Below are positions 29,602 to 44,600 of a stretch of DNA of 64,000 nt, in pieces. Numbering within the stretch: position 1 is the stretch's first letter; the number at the start of each line of letters is the position of its first letter. This stretch comes from Brachionus manjavacas (Eukaryota > Rotifera > Eurotatoria > Ploima > Brachionidae). Below the pieces are notes generated by a model. It made no database searches. It was not told the DNA's origin and was given only the letters and a program-made list of their open reading frames with translations. The stretch spans positions 2,728,001-2,792,000 of the forward strand of contig JAHQIY010000009.1 of NCBI GenBank assembly GCA_019054805.1, written 5' to 3'. Made by a program: the position numbers and the translations under genes.

Positions 29602-32600
29602 GTAAGTTGATTTATTTTTTGTCTGCCTTATTGCTGCAAATTTTTCTATTTTTTTTTTTGGTTTTCAGATTAAAAAATAAAAATCTAAAAGTTGAAAAAT
29701 TAAAATAAAATTATGAAAATGAAAAAAAACTAAAAATTAGAAAAAAATTTAAATAAATTTTAGTAATGAAAGGTGTTTAAAAACTGTCAAATTTTTTTAG
29801 GCTTATCTTGGTTTTTTATTTTTAAATTCCCGGTGTTAAAAAAGTTAGATATGATTTATTTCAATTTTTTTCAGAAATATTTTTTTTCTGATTTTTTTCT
29901 TTTATCATGAAAATTTAATTTAAAAAAAAATTAATTTAATATAAAGCTAAGAATTCGTTGGATTGTGTTGTTCTTTTGTGTAATTTTTCCATTTTCTTCC
30001 ATCTATTGCTAGGCATCTCAGCTCTTCATCTGTTAGCCTGTCTCTACAATCTGTAAGTTTTTTGAATCTTGAAATTGAAAATTTAATAAATAAATGTTAT
30101 TTTTTTTGTAAAATTCGAATTCCTTACTTTAAAGACTTATGGCAAAGTTTTACTGAAACTAGAATTTTTTTTCTTTCACTTGAAGGTATCATTTAATTTA
30201 ATTAGAGCTAACTTTTTTTTCTCTCAATAATTATTAAATAGCTCATTAAGTAATGAAACTAAAGTTCACGCTAGAAATTTTTTTTACACCCAGGGTCCCA
30301 AAAACAGCAAACACTTTAAAAAGCTGTTGACTTTTTTTTTTTTATCTAGACAAAATTCTGAACAAATCTATGTTTTTTTTTTTTATTTTTGCTTTATTTT
30401 TTAAAAAAATCTCTTCAAATCATGTGATTTTTAATAAATTTGTCAAATTTGAATTCTTTTATTAGAATTTTTAGATTAAACTAAAGAATTCGATATTTTT
30501 AGGTGCTCAACTACTGTTTTTTTTTATTTTCCTGAAAAATATGCTTAATGGGGTTTTCGAGGGCGTAGATTACGAATTTTGAGTCATAAATAAAGAATAA
30601 CTAAAGTTTTGAATTTCGTGAACTTTAAAAAATCTTTAAGATTTTGATTAATTTTACTGTGAATCCGAATTAAATCAAGCGACCTCAATTCACAGCCTTT
30701 TTAGCTTATATAGAAAATTTACTGAGTGAAAATGAAGTCATAAGGGACTCATTTTTCTAAATTTTCTAAAATTATTAAAAATACATTTGACTGAATATGT
30801 TTCTCTGGACAGATAGGAAGATTCAATAGAAGAGAACCATAAAAAAAAATGAATAATTTTATTATTCAAAAAATACTTATAATAGAGACTAATTAAATAG
30901 AAAATCAAACACTCACTTTCTTTTTCAATTAATATTTTCTTTTCTTTTTTTTTCTTCTTCTTTTTTAAATTTTATTTTGTTTATGATATTTTAGTTTTTA
31001 TTTTTATTTTAAAGGAGCTTTTGCTCGGTACAAAAAACTAATAAATAATAAATATAAATGCTTGTAGAACTTACAAGGGCATTTTAGCACTGGAAATCAA
31101 TACGGGGAAGAGGAAAAGAAAAAAAAAAATAATTTTTTTTCTTTACCTGAGTGTGGGTTTCCATCGCTGTTGTAATGTGGTTTTAGACTCCTAAATCGAT
31201 TTGATGGTGGTTCTCCTTGCAAAGTTGAAGATAGAGGCAAAAAAAAAATATAAAATGAATAATAATTATTGAAATTAAAAAAGGAGAAAAAAAAAAAACA
31301 AAATTAAAATTTAAATTAAATATTTTTTTAGAAAACACTAAAACTTTGTCTTATTTATTACATTTTATTTTCTAAATTTTTATTAACATCGCCTTTAAGG
31401 CGTTCATTGAAATAAATAAATAAATAAATAAAATAAATAAATAAATAATTTGTTGATGGATAAAATTTATGCTAGAAAAAAACAATCAAAAAATGTCAAA
31501 AAAAATAATTTACTTATTCAATACTAAATAAAATTAAAGAATATCTCTTTTTTATCTCTATTTTACTCGATTTAAGGTATTCTCTTTTTTACAATAAAAA
31601 ATTATTGAAATTCTCTTTTATAAACGTTTACCAAAAAGGTGGATAGATAGATAATTTTAGAGAGATGGTTGTCCTCAGGATTGTCCCGAAGCAAGGTCTC
31701 ATTCAAGCTACACTTTTAATAGTGCGAAGAAGAGAGAGGCTCAGTATTTTTTTTTATCAAGCCCCACTTAATTTCAAATTAAGATCAACTATTCTTCTAA
31801 AATAAATATTCAAAAATTTTATTTTAATCGTGTGAACATTTAAAATTTAGAATTTATTTATGATGACCAAATCAGAAAAATTCTTTTGTTTAAATTTGTT
31901 TTCATAATTTTTCCTATTCTTGATAAAATATTTTAATTCAAGTATTAAATTTTAAAATTCGAAAATATCTCAATTTTAGTTTTTGTAATAGTGCTGCTGA
32001 TAAAAAACAAAGAAAAAATTTGTTATTTAGAAACGAAAACAAAATAAGCAAGATAAACAAGCAATGAAGTGGATAAAAGATTTACATTATTATTTAATAC
32101 AATTAATGAGCTATTACATTCTTATTATTTGATAAAAATATCAAATAATATTTGTTTTCCTTGATATGATATATGAGTGCTATTTATTGCACTGTAGATT
32201 TCAGAATTTTTTAAGCTTCAAAAAACATATTTCGAAATTTGAATAATAATAATCTAATAAATAATCTAATCTTGCTAATGATGAAATAACGTTTTTAAAG
32301 ATGTTGAGCATATTTGAAATTTTGAAATCTATCTTGAATTTTACTTTGCTTTTTTTTTATTTTTGAATTTTTGGAGACTAATGGATTAGTAAGAAAAAAG
32401 GACTAGAATGTATCACATTGCCTTCCGTCTAAAGTCAGTCTAAACCAAAATAGTCGAACACTGGAAAGAAAAATAATACTTAAATAATAAAAGACTTTTA
32501 CTTTCTTAAATATATATGTATTTTTATTTAATAGAGAAAATTTAAAAATTTAAAAATTTGATGATGCTAAAAAACTTAAATCCAAAATTAAAATAAATGA

Positions 32601-35600
32601 AAATAATCAAAAATTTAATGATTAGCACATTTGAAAAAAACAAGGAAAACTCGGTTCAAAATTTTGAAGCAAATTTATTTATTTATTATTTATCACGATA
32701 AAAATAATTGTAATTAAAAAAAAGATTTAAGGTATTTTTTAGTTTTAAAATTGATTGCGGATGCATTTTATTTTACTAATAACTCTATGCTTAATTTTTA
32801 AAATACTTGCAAAACTCTGAAAAAATTTTCCGATGATGCAGAATTATTAATGATACTTGGTTGTGTACATGGTCTTTTTAATGTAAAAATTCAAAATTTT
32901 ATTAAAAAAAATATATTTTAAATAATAATTTTGAGCATGATCCATAATTTTCATCATGAAATATTTCAAAAAAAAAGATTTTTTTAAAATTTTTTCCAAA
33001 GATTTAAACTGATTTTTATTTTTTGAAATAAATAAAAAAAATACAAATTTAAAGAAAAAATTAGTTTTTAAATTTCCTCATAGTGGTTATTTGTGAATGA
33101 ATTAGTTTCGGTGTTTGAGTTATTTTTTAAAGTGGTTCCAATTTTTCTAGATTTATACTCAAATTTGTTGTTTTAATAACTAAATAAATACTGCCATATA
33201 ATAAAATTCAGTACGTAAAATCAGAAATAGCAAATAAAAAATCTTTTCACGCTGAGTTCAATTCATCTGAATAAAAGTTTTTAATTTCTAGTTTTAAAAA
33301 ATTAGTTTCTAATATGTTCAATTTCCTTATTGAATTAAGTTATATTTCCGTTCTTTTTTTAAACGAAAAAAATATTAATTTTAAAATATAATAATTTTTA
33401 CGATATGCATAATTTGCATCATTGTGAATTTTAAAAAAAGAAAAAATGAAAAAAATTTATTTCTAAAATTTAAATTTTTGTTCTTATAAAGAAAATCGGC
33501 TAAATTGAGCCTCTGAAAATGTTACACTCAGTAAAGTATTTTAATTTTAATTATTAGAATTTTTTTGCCCAAACTTTAACTAGGTTTTAAATTGAACATA
33601 TCAGCTGATACAATAAACAGAATCAGTTTTGAAATTTTAAGTTATTGAGTTTTTTTGTCCTTCGTTCAAAAAACCCGAAATTTAAAAATTTTTAATTAAT
33701 TTTTTTAAGTGACGCCAAATTCTAAAATTAAAAATTTACTTTAATTTACCAATTATTAATTTTTTAATGTTTACAAAAAAAAATTATAATCCTTAAATTT
33801 ATTTATTTTTTAATTTTCATCATATCCAGAAATGGCGTAAATCGAAAATAATTTTGGCATCTTAAAGTTTATCATCAATTTTTGATAGTCAAACTGAGCA
33901 TCAAATGATCAAGTTTTGATCATAGTAGTAGTAGTAGTAACTATAAGACTGCAGAATAGAAATCTATACTAACGCCTTCCGGCATTTAGCTCTATTAGAG
34001 CTGTGGCAGTCTTTCGTTTCTTTCTTTGTACAATTTCCAACACTAACACTTCTCTGTCGATACCTGCTTTAAAGCCATTTACTGTCTCTGAGTCCGCAAC
34101 ACTTTGCGGTAAAGTCACTCTGTTGGTCAGAAAGTTATATCTTGATCTAGCTTGTTTGCAAATTTCTTTCTCTAGCTTTATGTAATGTTTTTTCTTAGGT
34201 TCAGCTAATCTTGTTGACTATTTTGAACATTTGAATAAGATCTCCTCTTGTCCTACGGTCTTCTAAACTCATTAAGTCCAAAGATAGTCTTTCTTGGTAC
34301 GACTTTTCCTTCAAACTTTGGAAGAATAGCTTCGTCGCTCTTCTTTAGACTCTTTCCATAATATTTATGTTAGCTTTCGTTGAAGGGTTCCAAATACTAG
34401 CAGCGTATTCAGGATGCCCTCTGACAAGTCTCATGTATAAAAGTCTAAAAGTTTCTTTGTCCAAACATACGAACGCATTCCTGATTTGGCCCAATACTCT
34501 GTTGGCTTTAATGCCGCAGATGAACATTGTTTGTTCCATTTTAGGCCACTAGACACAACAACACCGATGTCCTTTTCTTCAACAGTTTCTTTAAGGGTCA
34601 TTGCCCCATCCAAGACTAGAATTGTATATCCTGTTTTATTCCTATTTCGACCAAAACACATTGTTTTACACTTTAATACATTCAGTTCAGTAGACCGTTT
34701 TGTTGTCCATTTTGTTACTTAAATTGAAGAGATCATTTTGAAGTTGAGTCGATCTTAATTCATTCCTATTAAAAAAACCCAATGTTCTCAAGTAAATTGT
34801 TAGTTATGAAATAAATTGTTATCTTTTTATAGAACTGATACATAGCTATATTTTCGGATTTAACACACTCTGTAAAGTCTCTGCAATCTCAACATGCACA
34901 TTGCAGATTGCATACCACCTAAAGGACGGTTTGCAAGTATTTTCACAGCCACATATTGACCTTATTTACACGTAGTAATAAAAAAGAGTTCTTGTGTGTT
35001 AAAAATATAAATTTATTTTTTTTCCAAATTGTCCCATTCCAGAGGAATACGCACTCAGAGTAGGGATACTTAAAAAATACATTTTTTTTGAGCAAGAAAA
35101 TCTCAAGAACTGATCTAATTTTAGAATAAAAAATGCCCAAAACTATTGAAAAGTGTGCTGAATGTGGTCTGAGGACTGATTTCTGCAAAAAAGGAGTTGT
35201 AAAAAAATATCGTCGTCGCATTAGTGAAAAACTTAAAAAATACTTTATATAATGACCGATGTCATTCTTTTACTAAAATCTAAATCTAGGACTAAAATCG
35301 GATCAGTTAAGCATATTATTGCAGTCAATTGATGGTGATTGGCCTTATTCGATATCAAAAAGTTAGGTTATTTTCTTGATTTTGATCTTAAGTTTATGAT
35401 GTTTAAACCTTTTTTTTAGGAAGAAATCTAGTAAAAAAAATGTTCTTGGTAACTACAAAAGGACACATAATTTTTTTAAAAAGTGTGATGTGGTCGTGTT
35501 ATAATTGCTTGCTTCGGACCCTAAAAAGTGTCGCATAAAAACATCCATACCCAACTCTTTCAAAAACTCCACACAGTCCCTGAAGCCTCGATCGACCACA

Positions 35601-38600
35601 AAAATATCACACTTTTTAAAAAAATTTGAAAAATCCTCCTTATTTTTTGAAAATTGATGAATCAAAATTTTAGCATCGTTATTCTTTCTTGAAAAAAGTG
35701 TAATCGAAATATAGAAGAAGTACAAGTTGAATTAAGACTAATTAAAAAAATCGAATTAAAATCTTTAATTATAAAACTGAAATTTTTTGTTTTTTATAAG
35801 CAATGTAAAAAAAGAAGCGGTAACATCAAATTAAGAAAATTTAAATATCATTCTTTTTCTCTTTTTCTTTCTCTCTCTTTTGAAATGTTTAAATGCGTAA
35901 TTTTAGTGAAGTAAATTTTAAAGTAACATTGGATTAAAAAATTGCGTAGTCATTTTAAAAAATATTAAAGAAAAAAAAATTTTATTTTTAGAATTTATTG
36001 AGAGTTTTATAGGTTTAAAAATAATCAAAAAATACCTAAAAAGTTACGTCTTTCATTTATAAAAAAATTATTTTCTACGAAATTTTACAAGAAAATGGTA
36101 ATTAAAATAAAAATAAAATTTTCAAATTTTTTTTATTATTTTCTTAAATTAGATTAACTCAGACACTTATCTAATTGCAAAGATTCAAAAGTATTGTTTA
36201 AATGATCTCCAGAAATGAATTTGTTTCTTAATTAAATTGAATAAAATTCTTTGGTGACGAAATCTTTCAGGTTAATTCATTGTCATTTAATATTTCTGAG
36301 TTTTTCTCGTGGATGATTTTTGTTAAGTCTCATTTTATTCTTTTATAAATTTCCGAAAATAAACCTGAATTCTATAATACTTAAGTATATTTAATTTTTA
36401 AAAAACTTTGAAATACTATTTTAAATAATCAACAGTCTCATTAAATTTTCATAATAGAACCGCACTTTTTATTTAATTTTAGCACTTTTTATCACAAAGC
36501 CATTATAAAAAATTGAATAAAAAATTTGTATTAAAAAAAATTTCCACATAAAAAATATTTTTTCGCTAATAGACTTTATTTTTTCTTAACTGGTATCAAA
36601 CATGCCTTTGGTCCAAAAATTTAATTTTTATTAACCTTAATTATAGCACATACAAATCAAGCAAATCATTGATGATTGCTGCAGCTCGAGGGTCCCGGTT
36701 ACACAACAAAAGTGTTTAGTTCTAAATTAATTTCAACCGAAAATATAAAACATTTTTTACTAAGCTAAAATGATCTTAATTTATATGCAGTCGCAAAAAA
36801 TTGTATCAAGGCAACAAGCCTCGAGGTCTCAGTAAATACAAGTTAACTAGAAATTTTGATTTTGAAAAGGCATCAGCGGGTTAGGTATATAAAGGCCTAC
36901 TTTGCTAAATTCAAATTTGTAAAAAGCTAATATTTCGGAAATAAAATCTTTTGTTAAAAACCTAAAAATTCCCATTGTTTAAATTTGGGTTAATTGAAAT
37001 TCTATTCTAAAGTTCTTGAATCCACATTCCAAGACCTATTTACGGACCAGTGAGCTTATAACATTTTTTTCATTGAAGCTTTCATGTAGATACCAGCCAG
37101 ATGAAACGATATTTTTGAACATGACTTTTCAGAACGAGGTCCATTTAAAAAATTTGGAGGACAGTCTTTCATCAGCCATAAAGACAAAGAACGAGCTGAT
37201 TTTCGAGGTAAGATTGGCAAATAGCCGAATATTCCACATTTTTACTTTGCACAGATTCAAGAGAAAGATCAGCGCATTATTGAACTGCAACACGATTTAA
37301 ACAAATTGAACCACGACCTCACCGAAAAGGACTACCACTGCCGCGAACTAGAGGAAAGACTAAACTCTAAAAAAAAAGTAAAATAAATAAAAGACTCTTC
37401 ATTAAAAATTTTATTTCTATTTTTCTAGCCCGTTGGTAAAAATGAATTCAAACTTCACAAAGAATATTTGGTAATTTAAAAAAAAATCAGACTTGTTTTT
37501 AAGTCACAAGTCTTAAGTCAAGTCAAGTCAACTAATTTTCTGATTTTAAACTAAAAAATAAATATGATTTTTTAATTTAATCCAAAAAAAGTTTAGTTTT
37601 AAAATCAGAAAATTAGTTGACTCAACTAAACTTCACCAAAAAAATGAAAAAAATTTTTAAGACATTTGCCTAGACTTAAAACTGTGACTTAAAAAAAAAT
37701 CTGAAAAAATTATTAGATTTATTTTATTAGATTAATTTATTTTATTTTTTTTAAGAAAAACGAATTGGAAAAAGGGGATATGAATGTAAAGTTGGCTAAT
37801 CTAAACCATGATATATCGTGTTTATTATCGGCTTTCAATCAGGCCAAAAAGACCGGAAATTTTGATCTAAAAAATTTGAATCTCAAGGAAATATCGGTGG
37901 AAAAAATTTTCGAAGATGAACCAAAGCGGGTACACTTTGCCGATACTGGAGCCAATTCGACCGAATATTTTAAGGCCGAGTTGAGACATAAGGAAGATCT
38001 GATCAATTCATTGCAGCAAGAGCTTAAAAATTTGAAAAATCAGTACGAGGGTTTGATTAATGGAGTGAGTTGATTTTTAAATTAGATTTTTTAATTTCAT
38101 AATTTAAAGGAAATTTAAAAAAAAAAATTTTAATTTACAGTGTTGATTTGAGTTTTTAATGTTTAAATTTTTTTTTTTTAATGCGTTTATTTAAAAACTA
38201 GAGCTAGTGATTAGGATACAATTAATGACACAATTAATAAAATTGATGGTCAGGCAATTGTTTGCAAATTTTTTTAACTAATTGATCTTTAACGTTTATA
38301 ATATGAATGATTTTTAAAACAAATTAATTTGATTTTTAAAAAGAAGCTCAAACAATTTGATAAGCTTTTCCAAGATCATTTTTTTAAAGGACGGTTAAAA
38401 TTGATAAAATTTTGAATAAAATAACCTAAAATTTTTAATTTTTTCCCCAAATATTAAAAAAAATTCCAAATTATTAAGTTTAAACATTAAAAAAATTAAT
38501 TAACACAAAATTAAATAGAAATCCTCTATTTTTTACTTATTGACCCTTTTAATTAAAAAAATGATAACAAATTTAAGAAATTATGAGAAGAGAGTGTTGG

Positions 38601-41600
38601 TTAGAAAAAAAGATATTATTCAAAAATCTGCTGAAAATCATGTCAGCTATATTTTTCTAGAAAGCTGTTTATGTCATTGAAGTTATTAGCTTCAATTTTA
38701 AATTTAAATAATTTAAAATTCGAAAAATAATAACTTTTAGAAAGTTTGATTATTGCTTTTTTTTTTAAATAACATTCAAGAGTGGAACAATGATCCTACT
38801 TTGAAGAATCTATTTCTGATATTAATTTTTTTTTTGTATGTGGTATCTTTAATTTTTTACTTCTCCTTAAAGGAGGTTGATTATAAATAAATAAATAAAT
38901 GAAAAATAATCAAAATAAAGCAAAATAAATTAGTATATTTTTACGAATGTATTTAGCTAGAATAGTCTTCTATAGGTAAGTTTTGAAAAATTAACAAAAT
39001 AAGATAATTTAACACTGAACCTTTTGGTGAAGCAGATTTAGATATTACGTCTGATTTTACATTAAGAGCTTTGGCGTCTTTTGAGTGAGTTAATTGTAAA
39101 ATGTAAATTTACCAGAGTTGTTTTTAAGTCAAGTCAATGACTTAAATTTTTTTTCATTTTTTTAGTGAAGTTTAGTCGAGTCAACTAATTTTCTGATTTT
39201 AAAACTAAACTTTTTTTGGATTAAATTAAAAAATAATATTTATTTTTTAGTTTAAAATCAGAAAATTAGTTGACTCGACTAAACTTCACTAAAAAAATGA
39301 AAAAATTTTTTAAGACATTGGCTTTGAATTAATAAAAAAAATTTAAGTCATAACATTGACTTAAATTTTTGTGACTTAGACTTAAAACTGTGACTTAAAA
39401 ACAAGTCTGAAATTTACTTTATGCTTCATAAATTTTGGATAAAACAAAAAGTTGATCACTACTTTATTTTTATTACATAATTCACTTTTTCTTAAATTTG
39501 TTTTCATTTTTTAATAAAAAATGTCAATAACTTAAAGTTCTATTTATTTTAGAGTTAATTTTTTAATGTATAAACTTAATAATTGGGGAATTTATTTAAT
39601 ATTTGGGATATTTTATACAAAATTTTTGGTACTCGAAATAAATTTCTCTTTTTCACAAATAAATTTTAAACGATATTAATAAAGATAATATTTTAGATTG
39701 CAAAATTTTTACCCAATTTACCTATTTTTGAAGAAATTGGACAACTTTGGAAAAAATTTTGATTTAATTTTAGGCTAGTAATATTTTGGTATTAAAGTTC
39801 TAATAAAATAATCAATTAAATTAATGATATTATTAAAAGGAATCAATTTCAAAGTAATTCAAAAATTTTTCAGAATTTTAAAATCGGGTTTCGCCACACA
39901 ACTGAAATTTGATAACTAGATTTTGTCAAAAAAACAAAAATCAATTAAATATATATTAAATTAAAATATGGTTAATTTTAATACTAGTTTTCAATTCAAT
40001 GTGATATTCCTTTTTAAAAAAGTGTCGTTTATAAAAAACCGAGAAATTCTGATTTATAATATGACTAAAAACGAATAAAAAATTTCAGAATCAATACTCT
40101 ATGACAAAAAACTGGTGTAAAGATTTAATTTCTAGATTAAAAAAGGAAAAAAAAAATTTTAATAAATTTTACCTTGAAGTTATTTTTAGAAAAGTAAATG
40201 AGAAAAACTCTTATAACTTTGTAATTTTCGTATATATATTAATTGTATTTTTGAATAATAAAATAACTAAAAAAAAACTTAAATAAAATCTTAGAAAGAA
40301 AATTATATCTTAATTTACTTTCCGGAATAAGATATTGAAAAGTATCTTTTAGCTCAATTTTATAGGTGATTGAAAAGTCATCTATCAGGTTACTGAAAAG
40401 TATCCTATCATTAAAAAATCCTATTGCTTCGTTCTTTGAGGCCTTAGGGACTAGGACAGAGTAGTCTAGTTTTCTCGGTTTATTAAAAAGTATACAAAAA
40501 AGGCATTGAGAAGTGCCATAGGGACCCCTCTTTCGATCGTATATCAGTTAAGCAAATCAATAATTGAAGATCGATCAAAAACCACTCAACCGTGACGAAT
40601 CAGAAACTCATGCGAAGCATTACACTAGTTTTTTAATTTTAAGTTCAAAATTTAGCCAGTCTTGATTTTACATTAAACAAATTTAATTTTTTTTTTCAAA
40701 TCTGAAATTAGAATTCAATTTTAGGTTAATTTTGAAATTTGGAAAAATTAGTTTCCTCTAAAAAGTCATTTATTTCCCAAAAAAACACAAATTTTTTAAT
40801 AGAAATTAATCAAAAAAATTGAATGCCTTATCAATGCTTTTAAGCCGGCAACTTTAATTTCATGATCACTAGATTAGAATCAAAAATAAATGATGAAATA
40901 ACCTTTTTTGAATTATTTTTTAATCAAATACAAAATTTTAATATTTTTATTAAAAGAAAAAATTTTTTTTTTCTAATTTATATTTTATTGATTATTTTTA
41001 GATTTGAAAATTTTAAAATCTACATCAAGGTATCCAAATTGTGGTTTTAAATAATAATTTAAAATAACTAAAATAAATTACAACGAAACTGCTTAATTTT
41101 GGCAAAATTTCAAAAAAATGTTTATGATTTTTTTTTACTACAGATAAAAATTCATTTAATTTTTTTACTTACTAGAGATTAAACATATTATTTTTTAATA
41201 GAGTTTAACCATTTATTAAAAAAGTAATAAAAATACCTTTTTTTTAAATCAAAAATTTAGGTTTGAAATGTAAATTTGATCATGAAATTCATTTTACCTT
41301 TGAACCACTATTAGCATCCGGTTCGATTGATTTTTTTTGTATTTATTCGATTGTAGTTCTTTAGTCATTAAAATTTATATTTACTTATTTAATTTTTTGA
41401 AATAAACTTTGAATTATTGAAAATGTTATTTTTCTAAGTAAGTAATTAATTACTTTTATAAATATTATTATTTATTTCACTTAACTTAAGTCAGAAAAAA
41501 TATTCAGAACTAAAATTAGTAACAGTCTCCTTATTTTTTACCGATAATGATCTAGTGATCGAAAATCCTGGGGATTGATTAATGCATAAACATAAAATTT

Positions 41601-44600
41601 AAGAAAATAAAGAAGAGTATTTTTTTTAAATTTTATCGCATATTTTTAAACTTTAGCATAATAGTTAAATTTTCTTGATTAAGAATTATTTATTTTAAAG
41701 CATTAAATTTTTCAAATTTAACATTTCAAATCAAATTTTTAAAAAATTTCCAGCAAAACTTGATAACTTTTATGTTTTACTATTCCAATTTCGCCAAGGC
41801 TAAACACTTTTTTCCATTGATTTTTGACTTTAAAAAATAAAAATTTAGATTCCTTGTTTTTAAAAATGTTTAAAAAAAACATTTTATTAAGGTTAAAAAA
41901 AATCAAAATGGAAACTTGCAGAGAAAACAATGAAGAAATATTTTTAATATTTTTTATAGTTTTCTTTAAGTCAAAAAATACAAAATATTTTTTTTTCAAA
42001 GACCGAAAAATAATCAAATAATAATATTTTTATATCTAAATTATTCATATTGAAGATTTAATCGTTGAAATATTTTTGTTTTTTTTGGGACTAGACTATT
42101 GATTGTCACTCAAAATTTTTTTGTATTTTTTGCTTGACGATTGCAAAAATAATAATAATAAAACGTTTTGAAAATTTTAAACCACTCCATTCATAATTTA
42201 TTTGAAAAAAAAACAAATCTTTTGGCGATTATATTATCTAAAAGAATAATTTAAATTTTTTTAAGAATATTATTTTCTTTATATTTTATTTCATTGTAAA
42301 AATTAAAATTTTTAGGATCCTTGTTCTGAAATTATTAATATTCCGAAAAAAATTCAAAATCATTTACTTAAGGAATTAAAATTAAAAAAAAAATTTTTCC
42401 AGACTCCTTCAGAATTTTATTCAATTAATCGATTATTTTCAAATTGTAAATTTAATCAAATTTTTTAGTTATAATTTATTTATTGATAAATCAAAAAGTG
42501 TAAATGAATTGAAATAAATATAAATATAAATTAAATTAAATAATAAATAGGCGGCTTACTTAAATCCTCATTTTTTATTTTTAAATGAAAAAAAAAATCA
42601 ATTTGTATTCAAATAATTTATCATGTAAGTTTTATAATTTTGAAAACAAATTTACTTAGTTCAATATGTTTCCAAATTTATTATAGTGAGACTTGTAGTA
42701 GCTTATTAATTTAATATTTTCAGCTCAAAATTATAGTCAAAGTTTTAATTTAAGACATCAAAAATTTTGAAAAATCTATATTTTAATTTAGTTCCAAAAA
42801 TATAATAATTAGATAGCTGAACTGCGAAATGATCAAAATTTCAAAAGAATTTAAATTTAATTCAAAAGCTTTGGCAAAATCATTCCAAAATTACAAAAAA
42901 AAAATCAAAAAAATTTTTTACTTAATTTATTTTTGCTATATAATTTTGGTAGTAAATTTTTTACATTTTCAAGTAAAAACCCTGTTATTTTTTTTAAATG
43001 CAAAAAAACAAATAAATTCAAAATTTTATTAAAATTTCTAAATAAATTAAATAAAATAATAAATTTAATGTATTTTTGATATCGATTTAAGTTATCACAA
43101 AAAGAGACAGTGATCAGCACAATAAAGTCTGACTTATCCTCAGCTCAAAATAAAGAATTGTTGGCAAGTGGGCAAATATATGACAAAGATATGGAGATAA
43201 GGAAGCTAAAAAGTGAACTATGTGAAGAAAAAAGCAAAACAAGCTACTTGAATGAAGAAGTCGTGTGTAAAAAGAAAGAACTGTCCGATTGTAAGCTGGA
43301 ATTGTGTGATCTTAGCTCTGAGCTCAAAAATATACGCAGTGAACTTGTGCGCCGTGACCAGCAAATTAATTTATTAAAAGACAAGATACATGAGCAAAAT
43401 TTAGAAAATTCATCTCTTAAAAAATTAAAAGATGAAATGGGTACGAATAGAGTGCAATTTAATGAAGAGATAAATTCTCAATACGAAAACCGATTAGAAG
43501 AAATGAAGAGCAATGTAGAAGAATTACAAAATGATAAGTTAAAGTTATCGGAAGAAATAAGTCACTTGCAAATAAAGCTAAAGACCAACAGCAGTCAATC
43601 GGGCTCAGGCACGGAATCGTTGCTGAAAGAAATGCGAGCCAGGGATCAGCTCATCCACAAATTGAGGGCAGAAATTTTGGACATTCAAGACAAAAGGGAT
43701 CAGGCTATGGCTGAAGTAAAATTTAAAAAATTAATTTAATTTATTTTTCAATTGATTTTAAAAAGCTTGAAAAAACATCAAATAAATTATCCCAAATCGA
43801 ATACAAATATTTTTTCCTCGAGGAAGAGGTACATTTTTTTTTAAACAAAAATTGACGCATTTAACTTTGAATTTTTCACCCCAAAAAAAAAAAATAAATT
43901 ACCATGCATGTTTTTAATTTGAATTTTTAATAAAAATAATTTTTTCTTTTAAGAACACTCATTTGAATTCGAGGCTAAAACAAAGCCAAAAAGAGATAAG
44001 TGATTGGAAAAAGTCATACGAAGATGAATATGCCAAAGTAATTTTTGACTTTTATTATTGAATTCAAAATCAAAATGCTTGGTTTTTGTTAGAACGAAGC
44101 TAATTTGGCTAAATTTACCATGTATGATGAGACTTTGCGCAATTTAAAAGAACAATTCAATGAGTCACAGGATCAAGTGAATAAAAATTTAAATAAATTT
44201 TTGTTAATTTTTTTAAAAGACTTTTTATTTAGAATCAAAGGCTTACTTTAAGCCTTCAGGGATTACAGGGCTCTTCAAAAGATACGCGCGACAAATTGTC
44301 TGATGAAGTAATTGTTAAATTTTTAAAAGCTTCATTTATTAAAAGATATTTTTATCTAAATATTTTGTAGCACAATTTTTCATAAAAAATCTTAAATCCT
44401 CAAATAAAATCCATTAAATTAGATTTAATTAAATCAGACTTTATTTCAATTAATTATCAAAAAAATAAAATTAATTTCAATTATCGTTTTTTTGTGAAAT
44501 TTAGTACAAAAGAAAAGATTACAATGAAAATATGAAAATAATTCTAATTTCTGCTTAATTTGTATTTTTCAGGTAACGCCTAGACTTACAATAATTTTTT

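Larger units (their letters stand above)
29602..37132. other. Intron 1 (7.5 kb), transposon-rich
   Basis: Contains LINE relics, hairpin tails, a repeated zinc-ribbon mini-ORF and a transposase fragment listed separately. At 31145-31235 the minus strand is open (LQGEPPSNRFRSLKPHYNSD then a GTAAAG donor-like site), which could be an exon of a nested gene or more transposon sequence; I cannot decide. The rest is AT-rich. Confidence 0.6.
38065..43106. other. Intron 5 (5.0 kb)
   Basis: Holds a LINE-type tail (38860), a hAT MITE (39113) and a degenerate repeat (40331), listed separately. Open frames at 40101, 40862, 41739, 41824 and 42829 are Phe/Lys/Asn-rich low complexity and not genes. Confidence 0.6.

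Noticed and set aside
31411-31448. AAAT microsatellite as a CRISPR or satellite array
   Set aside because: Simple 4-bp repeat without spacers, best explained as a retroelement tail.
36660-36720. GC-richer patch (GCTGCAGCTCGAGGGTCCCGG) as a tRNA
   Set aside because: No cloverleaf, no GGTTCGAnnCC T-arm or acceptor stem could be drawn. No tRNA was found elsewhere either.
41739-43120. Overlapping ORFs on both strands at 41739-42021 and 42829-43120
   Set aside because: Phe/Lys/Ile-rich low complexity in intron 5. Both strands are open because the sequence is almost only A and T.
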